A program made the translations under genes and the position numbers. The notes beneath the pieces are model-generated. The model worked only from the letters and a program-made list of their open reading frames with translations, had not been told where the DNA came from and ran no database searches. DNA of 10,693 bases from Oscillospiraceae bacterium. GTDB taxonomy: Bacteria > Bacillota_A > Clostridia > Oscillospirales > Ruminococcaceae. Location of the stretch: NCBI GenBank assembly GCA_017523995.1, contig JAFWUX010000121.1:1-10693 (forward strand), read 5' to 3'. Position 1 is the stretch's first letter. Each line of letters begins with the position of its first letter. Positions 1 to 5,913 of the stretch are shown piece after piece.

Positions 1-266
1 CCTCCCAGATAGTCAAGCAGGGATTGCTTGCTGATGAGGATTTTGCCGCGCTCGCCCTCACCTATGCGGATGTAGCGGACACGTCCCTGCGCGACCAGTT
101 TGCGGACGGTATGCTCGGAAATGCCCCTGACCGCTTCGGTGCATTCCTTGATCGTGAGCATTTCCATCGGCGGTATCTTTGCCTGCTTCTCGGCAGGCTC
201 GTCATCAACGAGTTCGGTCAGGAGATCGAGGATGCGGTCAATGACTTCTTGCTGGTTTCGTTTCAT
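1..266 (-). CDS. Excisionase-family helix-turn-helix DNA-binding protein (3' end cut by window)
   Basis: The reverse strand reads open from an ATG at 266-264 to the window edge, giving 88 codons without a stop. A strong ribosome binding site (GGGAGGT, 280-274) precedes the start. Residues 1-20 (MKRNQQEVIDRILDLLTEL) look like an amphipathic helix. Residues 37-60 (LTIKECTEAV, then SEHTVRKLVAQG) form the winged helix-turn-helix of the excisionase/MerR-like fold. RVRYIRIGEGERGKILI forms the wing, and SKQSLLDYLG starts the last helix. In the family, such proteins bend DNA at attachment sites and steer a tyrosine integrase toward excision, or act as regulators. An integrase gene would be expected further left on the same strand but lies outside the window. 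G+C over the first 240 bases is about 58%, clearly above the next region. Fold assignment is good; a true excisionase role is inferred. Confidence 0.85.
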   Translation of the reverse strand, partial: MKRNQQEVIDRILDLLTELVDDEPAEKQAKIPPMEMLTIKECTEAVRGISEHTVRKLVAQGRVRYIRIGEGERGKILISKQSLLDYLG

Positions 267-296
267 TTTGGTTACCTCCCTGAATTTTGATTGATT

Positions 297-314
297 TGAG
301 AGAACCGCCTCTCA
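297..314. repeat. Small hairpin upstream of the excisionase gene
   Basis: TGAGAG (297-302) pairs with CTCTCA (309-314) around a six-base loop. It sits about 30 bases upstream of the excisionase start, where it could lie in the 5' leader of that transcript or act as a short operator. No U-run follows on either strand, so it is not a typical terminator. The arms are short and chance is possible. Confidence 0.3.
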
Positions 315-360
315 TACAGCCCTACAAAAATGCGTAAAAAAAATAGTCTGTTTCCGAAAC

Positions 361-378
361 TTTGTGTATCTGCACAAA
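361..378. promoter_or_regulatory. Imperfect palindrome, candidate operator
   Basis: TTTGTGTATCTGCACAAA is an 18-base dyad with seven of nine positions symmetric. The right half-site TGCACA (371-376) also pairs perfectly with TGTGCA at 395-400. The TGTG-N6-CACA core has the shape of sites bound by dimeric winged-helix regulators such as the CRP/FNR family, but no such regulator is in the window. It lies about 95 bases upstream of the excisionase start and about 250 bases upstream of the operon promoter. It is a dyad by inspection; function is inferred. Confidence 0.35.
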
Positions 379-495
379 ACAGCCGGCAACATTCTGTGCA
401 TTATGCTTCCGTTTCTTGGATTGAAGCGATTTGCGGCGGCTCTCACTTATATCCTCAAAACTTGGCTGATTTTTTCACTATGGAGAAAAGTTTGG

Positions 496-511
496 TGTGT
501 TGCACATGCAA
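496..511. promoter_or_regulatory. Overlapping short dyads, candidate operator
   Basis: TGTG-TTG-CACA (496-506) overlaps TTGCA-CA-TGCAA (500-511). Both repeat the half-sites seen in the palindrome near 361-400. The recurrence, rather than any single site, suggests a binding region. The sites are short, so confidence is low. Confidence 0.2.
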
Positions 512-538
512 ATCAGGATATAGCCACTCATTTTTCAG

Positions 539-563
539 TACAACAGTACAGGAATTTGTTGTA
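539..563. promoter_or_regulatory. Perfect 7-bp inverted repeat, candidate operator
   Basis: TACAACA (539-545) and TGTTGTA (557-563) are exact inverted copies with an 11-base spacer. A second GTTG/CAAC dyad follows at 566-577, and a third (CAAC 624-627, GTTG 635-638) overlaps the -35 element of the operon promoter. The repeated half-sites could be bound by a dimeric repressor that controls the operon. No such repressor is visible here other than the excisionase-like protein. Confidence 0.35.
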
Positions 564-627
564 TGGTTGTCGGCAACTTGCATCATCTGCTATTTGTATA
601 AAGTTCCTAACATATGTTAAAAACAAC

Positions 628-656
628 TTGAAATGTTGCAAGAAATATGGTATAAT
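628..656 (+). promoter_or_regulatory. Sigma-A type promoter of the operon
   Basis: TTGAAA (628-633) is followed after exactly 17 bases by TATAAT (651-656), with an extended -10 TG at 648-649. This is close to consensus for the housekeeping sigma factor. Transcription should begin at about 662-664. That gives a leader of about 40 bases before the preferred start codon of the first gene. No other promoter of similar quality was seen inside the operon. A CAAC/GTTG dyad overlaps the -35, which would suit repression. Confidence 0.85.
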
Positions 657-686
657 AACATAAATGACAATTGCTTTCTATTTTTT

Positions 687-694
687 GGGGGAGG
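687..694 (+). promoter_or_regulatory. Ribosome binding site deciding the start of the first operon gene
   Basis: GGGGGAGG lies eight bases before the ATG at 703. An in-frame ATG at 664 falls on the predicted transcription start, so it could only be used in a leaderless way. The site at 687-694 therefore favours 703 as the start. Confidence 0.8.
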
Positions 695-702
695 GTGAAA
701 GA

Positions 703-2271
703 ATGCCGCTTACTCATGTTTCCATGTGGACTGACAATGGATTTCAGCCCACAACACCTAATCAAGCCGCAAAGATTCACCCATATGGTGCGTCTTCCAG
801 AAGTGGACTGTTTGTTTGCAGACTTTGCGGACAGTATGTTTCCTTCGTTCAGAATAGTTATAATACTCATTTTTTCAAACATAGCCGCGGAGAAGAAGAC
901 AAGGATTGTTCTGAGCGTTCTATAGGTGCATCTGGTTCCGTCACCATCAAAATGAAACAGCAATCACTCCCAATCAGATTAACAGTTCATTCTGCAAATA
1001 GTTTTTCTCTTGCTTTGGGCATAGTGTTACCAAGTGGTGCATCACTTCCGAACCAAATAATCCAGATTTCTGCTGAAGAATTCAAGCAGCCTTATATTTT
1101 CCGAACGGAACAGCTTGTCGAGGGGAATGTGACTTATCTATCTATACGACAGGATCTTGCTCCGAGATACACATTGACATTGCGCCCGAATACCGACACG
1201 CTACTTTCAAAAATGGTCCCTACTGAGGTGGAAGGTATTCCATCCGAAGGCTGCTTGTTTCAAGTCGAATCAGCAGGAAACTGTGGAAAAAAGGTGCCGC
1301 AGGGAGCCAATATTCTTGTTCATAAGGATTACTTTATTTTATCATCTAAAGATTTATATCTCTCAGATAGTATGAGCCAAAGTATCCGCTGCGATAAGAT
1401 ATGTAAGTGCAGTGTTCGGTATCACTCTTGGTATGTGTTTCGAGTCAGAGCGCTTCAGTTTAATGAAGTAGCAGCAGAGTACTTTTTACAGTTTCGCTGT
1501 ATATTGACTGAATCAACTGTATCATTGATACCTGTATGGCCGATTCATCGGAGTTCTCCTTATATCTCTTACCATAATAGCTCCAATATATGGTTTTATC
1601 TTGAGGGGCAGGATGTTTCTGCACAAACATATCCATCAGCTTCTATTTTATCATACGAATGTGAGCGAGATTCAGATAGAGTACTGAATGTGTATTGCGG
1701 CTCAAGGCAGCAGACCTTACTAGCCGGAAAAAGCAAGATTCTACGATACACCTATCTTTGGCGAGAACAGCTCATCACAAATGCCGAGCAGCCGGCTGTT
1801 GCCGTTTCCGATATAAATGGCAATCCACTCCCAATGGGTGAATCCTCTCAGCTGCCGCACAAGCGAATTCTTCGTATTCAGGCACCATTTGACGGAAAAG
1901 TATTGATCCGAAAGAACGGACAGTTTCTTGAAAAACGATTCCTGAAATCGAAGGAAGCAGCCGAGGTAGATCAGATTGGTTATGGTACGGAGATTCAGGT
2001 CCTGCAAGGATTAGACATAGTATGGAGTATTTGTTTCCGTGCAGAGCATTCCCAATCCGCAAACGATGAATTGACTTACAAACAGCTTTCCCATTGCCGC
2101 GGACGAAATGTTCCATTTCCGCATCGTTATGGCATCATAGCGAATTACATTCACGATATGCAAAAAACTTTACAATGGATCAGGATGCACATTCGGAGCG
2201 GAATCATTCCGGAAGATGCTTTGAAGATTGTGCAGAAGATGATAAATGAAAAGAGGGACAGTCATGGTTGA
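703..2271 (+). CDS. Uncharacterised protein with N-terminal CoiA-like zinc cluster (first gene of defence-like operon)
   Basis: This 522-residue protein opens the operon. Near its N-terminus it has C39-x2-C42, H56-x3-H60 and C69 in a small (F/Y)VC-RLC...HFFKH...DC arrangement. That pattern resembles the zinc-binding N-terminus of CoiA-like proteins, which in that family precedes a nuclease domain; I see no nuclease motif here. A second cysteine group is at C230, C234 and C236. Much of the rest (residues 80-470) alternates short hydrophobic strands with polar turns, suggesting beta-rich, possibly Ig-like domains. The last 50 residues are helical (HRYGIIANYIHDMQKTLQWI). There is no signal peptide or membrane segment, so it is probably cytoplasmic. 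The 3' end overlaps the next start by eight bases. Its place before a DruE-like helicase suggests a sensing, DNA-binding or scaffold role, which is inference. Confidence 0.8.
   Translation: MPLTHVSMWTDNGFQPTTPNQAAKIHPYGASSRSGLFVCRLCGQYVSFVQNSYNTHFFKHSRGEEDKDCSERSIGASGSVTIKMKQQSLPIRLTVHSANSFSLALGIVLPSGASLPNQIIQISAEEFKQPYIFRTEQLVEGNVTYLSIRQDLAPRYTLTLRPNTDTLLSKMVPTEVEGIPSEGCLFQVESAGNCGKKVPQGANILVHKDYFILSSKDLYLSDSMSQSIRCDKICKCSVRYHSWYVFRVRALQFNEVAAEYFLQFRCILTESTVSLIPVWPIHRSSPYISYHNSSNIWFYLEGQDVSAQTYPSASILSYECERDSDRVLNVYCGSRQQTLLAGKSKILRYTYLWREQLITNAEQPAVAVSDINGNPLPMGESSQLPHKRILRIQAPFDGKVLIRKNGQFLEKRFLKSKEAAEVDQIGYGTEIQVLQGLDIVWSICFRAEHSQSANDELTYKQLSHCRGRNVPFPHRYGIIANYIHDMQKTLQWIRMHIRSGIIPEDALKIVQKMINEKRDSHG
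2252..2257 (+). promoter_or_regulatory. Ribosome binding site deciding the start of the second operon gene
   Basis: AGAGGG ends six bases before the ATG at 2264. The earlier in-frame ATG at 2246 has only a weak AGAAG upstream. The later start therefore looks real. The site lies inside the end of the preceding gene, consistent with coupled translation. Confidence 0.65.
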
Positions 2272-4903
2272 TTATGAGAACCTCACGCAAGAAGAACTAG
2301 CAACACTTTGTAAGTGGATTGGTGAAAAGGCATTTAAAAATGTATTCGAGAAAAATCAGCGTACACTTGTCCGTATTTATCGGGATTGTCGGGTGAAAAA
2401 ACTCGAAATGGCGCAGATCTGCGATATCGTATATCGAAATCGGGCTGACAAGTTCATAGTGAATTTACTCGACGATTTTTCCCGTCAATTGCTATCCATA
2501 AGTAAAAAGCTGACTGAAGAAAAGATCGCTTCGGGCAGCAATACTGAAACCGCCCTGATTGAAGTACTGGCCGAATCACCGTTTCATGAAAATATTCCGC
2601 TATATTTCAAACTGCGCGATGAGGAGTATTCAGAAGACTTTATCCGGATGACCACAGCCGCAGTTGCAATTATGATTCGTCAAGCAGAGTCTACAGCGGA
2701 GCAGGGTGCGGAACCTGATTCAGAACCGACTGTCAATAACGATCTGCGATCCGAATATGAAGAACAAAACCGCCGCATCGCTGAATTGGAGCAGCAGCTT
2801 GACACAAGTCGTTCGGAAACGGAGCAAGCGAAAACTGCGCTGTCTGCATACCAGGAGAAAGAAAAGCGGCTGCATCAAGCACGGCGCATTGTTGAGGATT
2901 ATGATAACCCGGATTATCAGCATCTTTCAATTTGCAGGTTTTCTGCAAGACGAGCTAGTGAGAACCAACCGCCGTTGCATCGTCTTGCAGATGTAATTGA
3001 CGGAATAATAGTCCCATTTGAATGTAATCCATTTGAAGCCCGAATATATGATAATAGAGAATGGCTTTATAAAATGGGCGGGCAAGAAAGAGACAATTTC
3101 TTTGGAGCATGGAACTGGTCTGCAAGTGAGAATCGAAATGATCCAAGTACGGATTATATTGAATCTACCTTCAACACGGATTGTATTCCGATCGAAATAA
3201 TAGAAGCGCTTGATTGTAGCACCTGCGAAGAATTGCTAGATTCCTTAAGAAATGGCGTAGCAAACGATCTTATTTATGACCGATTCCTTTGGAGTTATAA
3301 AACTGAAAAGGGATATGTTGGATTACTGGTAGAACGTAAGTTTTTTCTCGCTCAAGGAGATAAACTTGTGATATCTTCGGATATTATTGAATTGCCGGTT
3401 TATATGATCCAATTTGACGATGTGGTCACACTAGGTAGTAAAAACAAAAAGTTTTTACGTCAGATTGATCCGGGCATCCCCGATGATCTCGTCAAGCTGT
3501 ACGATCCGATTGATCTGATGCGAAAAATGCTGATTGAACGCGCCAGCTGGTCTGCAAGCAGAACATCCGGCGTGACACGCTCACAATGGCAGCAGTCCCG
3601 GTCTTTTTTAGAGAAGATGCCGATAGAAGGATTGCTGGTGGAATTCTGCGGCAAATGCGGCTGTTCAATGGATGATGCGCAGAAGTATTTATCAACATTG
3701 ATTTCGCAGGCAGATCAGTATCTGGACGGGCAGGATCTTCCGACTGCAACGCTTATTCATGCGATACAGTCTTCTGAGAAATTGTCGGAATACTGTGCCG
3801 GCTTGATTCGTGACGATTGGGAGAAAAAGCATTTTCATGAGATGAATGAAGCGCAGCAAGCGTTGAAACAGCTTCAGGGAGAAGTGCTGAGCGAAAAGGC
3901 TCAGCTCATTGATGTCCGCAGCAGAAAAGCAGCAATCGAAACCGAACTGCGAGAAAAAGAGGCGCTTGCGGAAGGAGTAGAGAAGCGCATCGCTGACCGG
4001 ATTGCAGCAGCAAAACAGGATGCCGCACAGTTTATCAGCGATATGGCATTTTGTTCCACAACGGCAGTGTCACAGCAAATCAATACATCCGTTGTTTCAG
4101 ACGGAATTCAAGCTGAGGTTGACCGGACAATCGTATTAGAAAATCCGGATGATTTGCTCGATCATATGCAGTATGAATTGGGTGCAGCAGGCGTGGATGA
4201 TGAATACTCTCTGCATCTGGCTGCATTTCTGTATTCGGCATATTGCAATAAAACGCCGCTTCTGCTTGCAGGTCCGAATGCTGCACAGATTGCAAATGCT
4301 TTTGCAGTATGCATGACCGGCATGACAGCGGCTGCTGTTGACTGCAATCAGGATTATGCAGCAAACTGGACAGATGATATCGCTGCACAGCATACGGATA
4401 TTTTAGTATTCCGCAATCCGTTCCGGCATGACTGGATTCATCCGATTCTGGAGCAGCTTGAAACACCGGATCGTTTTTATATACTGCTGCATCCGTTTGC
4501 TGAGGATCTCTGCATAGAGCCTGCCGGACTGATGAACTATGTCCTGCCGGTACTGACCGAAGCGTTTGTAACAGGGAAAGCAACCGGCAATTATACTGGG
4601 GCTGGATTCTCTGAAAGCTTCGCGCACTATCAGCCGATAAAGCCGGATATTCGTCTGCACTCCGCAGAACTGAAAAAGCTGGTTTCACATTCTATTCTGC
4701 GCAGTAACATTCAGCAGATTCTGACCGATGCTCATAAACTTGTACCGGAAATGAACGACGATATGGATATGCTGCTCGGTCTGATTCCGGCTGCATATAT
4801 TCTCGGAAAAGGAGATACCTTGCTTTCTGTTCTGGAGGATTCGTCATCGGATACAAAGCAATCACAGCGTTTTTTACGCGCAATCATGGGGAAAGATGAA
4901 TGA
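2264..4903 (+). CDS. Large coiled-coil protein with degenerate P-loop-like C-terminal region (second operon gene)
   Basis: From ATG 2264 the protein has 879 residues; starting at 2246 would add six. Residues 1-140 are helical. Coiled coil 1 spans about 160-212 (RIAELEQQLDTSRSETEQAK). A globular middle section (about 220-520) follows, with a Cys pair in FCGKCGCS. Coiled coil 2 spans about 525-588 (LKQLQGEVLSEKAQLIDV). The C-terminal third contains LLLAGPNAAQIANAF (666-680), placed like a Walker A strand-loop but without the GK[ST] residues. DILVFRNPF (712-720) and YILLHPF (739-745) could be the Walker B and sensor strands of an AAA-like fold. If so, ATP binding is probably lost. There is no membrane segment. 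Coiled coils and operon position suggest a structural or oligomerising partner of the helicase. I cannot assign it to a named family. Confidence 0.8.
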   Translation: MVDYENLTQEELATLCKWIGEKAFKNVFEKNQRTLVRIYRDCRVKKLEMAQICDIVYRNRADKFIVNLLDDFSRQLLSISKKLTEEKIASGSNTETALIEVLAESPFHENIPLYFKLRDEEYSEDFIRMTTAAVAIMIRQAESTAEQGAEPDSEPTVNNDLRSEYEEQNRRIAELEQQLDTSRSETEQAKTALSAYQEKEKRLHQARRIVEDYDNPDYQHLSICRFSARRASENQPPLHRLADVIDGIIVPFECNPFEARIYDNREWLYKMGGQERDNFFGAWNWSASENRNDPSTDYIESTFNTDCIPIEIIEALDCSTCEELLDSLRNGVANDLIYDRFLWSYKTEKGYVGLLVERKFFLAQGDKLVISSDIIELPVYMIQFDDVVTLGSKNKKFLRQIDPGIPDDLVKLYDPIDLMRKMLIERASWSASRTSGVTRSQWQQSRSFLEKMPIEGLLVEFCGKCGCSMDDAQKYLSTLISQADQYLDGQDLPTATLIHAIQSSEKLSEYCAGLIRDDWEKKHFHEMNEAQQALKQLQGEVLSEKAQLIDVRSRKAAIETELREKEALAEGVEKRIADRIAAAKQDAAQFISDMAFCSTTAVSQQINTSVVSDGIQAEVDRTIVLENPDDLLDHMQYELGAAGVDDEYSLHLAAFLYSAYCNKTPLLLAGPNAAQIANAFAVCMTGMTAAAVDCNQDYAANWTDDIAAQHTDILVFRNPFRHDWIHPILEQLETPDRFYILLHPFAEDLCIEPAGLMNYVLPVLTEAFVTGKATGNYTGAGFSESFAHYQPIKPDIRLHSAELKKLVSHSILRSNIQQILTDAHKLVPEMNDDMDMLLGLIPAAYILGKGDTLLSVLEDSSSDTKQSQRFLRAIMGKDE

Positions 4904-5913
4904 CACGCTACGGAAATTTGCTTGAAGCAGTAGCAAAAGGCCTTTCAATCAAGCAAGGGGATACGGAAAGCACTGCATCTTATGCATCGAGACTGATATA
5001 CAGTGCAGTCGGCCGGCTGATGCTTGCGGCATTGCATGACCGGATTGAACGCGAGCCGGGTGATGAAGACATGGTGTCTGTTATGCATCTGAAGCAAAAG
5101 AGTAAGGATATTCTGCGTGCATATATCAAGATGTATCCGCATTACCTGTCTATTGAAGATGTCGATCAACTAATCGAATATATATATGATGTATATGCTG
5201 CATCCGGTCAGATGTATCATACTTCATATTATGTTTCACCTGCTGCTTATAAAATGGCGTCGAACAATCATGCTGCATTGTATCGTGGGTTATCTCTGAA
5301 TATTCCGGTTCATATGAGCGGATTGGGTGTGTGGAATCCGACAGAGATTGAAGGGGCTCCAGATGAAATTCGGGAGATGTTCTGCCTGTCCGAGCTGACA
5401 CTGGAACAGCAATGGAATCAGCTGCTTTCGCAGGCGAAGTGGGCACAATCGGAGCTGTCGGACGGTGTGCAGTATCTGAATACGCACAGTTTTCGGAAAG
5501 GATATTGGCTTGACCAGCCTGAAAAGAATGTTCAAATCTCGGTTGCACGCATCGGAATGACCGGTACAGAAACCTATTATCTCTATCGAATTGAGGAAAG
5601 AGCACTCTATCTGTCACAGATTCCGTCATGGATGACAGAGGAAAACGGCCAGTATCAAATCATGAATGCCTGTTTATTTGCACAGAACACTTTGCCGCCG
5701 ATTCGTGTCAGAAATGACGGCTGCATCGTGCATCTGCAAATCAGCTATATCCTGCCGCCTGCGGAGAATACACTGTTGCATTTGTATAGCTGGCCCGCTT
5801 CTTATACCAATATTCCGGACAATTTCTCTCGTATCATGTGTACGGAAATATATCAGGCGCTCAAACCTGTTTATGAAGCAATCGGATTTCAATTTCAAGA
5901 GGAAGTATTATGA
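4900..5913 (+). CDS. Uncharacterised 337-residue protein (third operon gene)
   Basis: The start ATG overlaps the stop of the previous gene as ATGA, with GGGGAAAG (4888-4895) as ribosome binding site. The N-terminal 110 residues are helical (ASYASRLIYSAVGRLMLAAL, then KSKDILRAYIKMYPHYLS). The later part looks mixed alpha/beta, with strands such as QISVARIGMTG and TYYLYRIEERALYLSQIP, and ends in a helix (YQALKPVYEAIGFQFQEE). No catalytic motif, zinc cluster, signal peptide or membrane helix was seen. Druantia type I carries a small protein just before its helicase, and this one occupies the same position, but I cannot claim homology from sequence alone. The next gene overlaps its stop by four bases, so it is probably made in step with the helicase and could be its dedicated partner. 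Confidence 0.8.
   Translation: MTRYGNLLEAVAKGLSIKQGDTESTASYASRLIYSAVGRLMLAALHDRIEREPGDEDMVSVMHLKQKSKDILRAYIKMYPHYLSIEDVDQLIEYIYDVYAASGQMYHTSYYVSPAAYKMASNNHAALYRGLSLNIPVHMSGLGVWNPTEIEGAPDEIREMFCLSELTLEQQWNQLLSQAKWAQSELSDGVQYLNTHSFRKGYWLDQPEKNVQISVARIGMTGTETYYLYRIEERALYLSQIPSWMTEENGQYQIMNACLFAQNTLPPIRVRNDGCIVHLQISYILPPAENTLLHLYSWPASYTNIPDNFSRIMCTEIYQALKPVYEAIGFQFQEEVL

Larger units (their letters stand above)
267..627. other. Divergent non-coding region between the excisionase gene and the operon
   Basis: About 360 bases separate the two divergent genes. Bases 361-660 are about 38% G+C by hand count, far lower than the excisionase gene. Two plus-strand open frames cross it (330-620 and 364-663), but neither has a ribosome binding site and the translations look like non-coding sequence. 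The region carries several TGTG/CACA and CAAC/GTTG dyads, annotated separately, so it probably holds the control elements for both directions. I found no convincing -35/-10 pair for the excisionase gene, no tRNA and no terminator. Confidence 0.6.

Noticed and set aside
330..663. Two overlapping plus-strand open frames of 96 and 99 codons
   Set aside because: No ribosome binding site, odd composition rich in Cys and Ser, and they overlap the operon promoter region; more likely non-coding.
664..702. ATG 664 as the start of the first operon gene
   Set aside because: It coincides with the predicted transcription start and has no ribosome site; ATG 703 has a strong one at eight bases. Leaderless use is kept only as a possibility.
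2246..2263. ATG 2246 as the start of the second operon gene
   Set aside because: Only a weak purine stretch precedes it, whereas AGAGGG sits six bases before ATG 2264.
4080..4688. Minus-strand open frame of 202 codons
   Set aside because: It lies entirely inside the plus-strand coiled-coil gene, and its translation is Gln/Ser/His-rich without a fold; a shadow frame.
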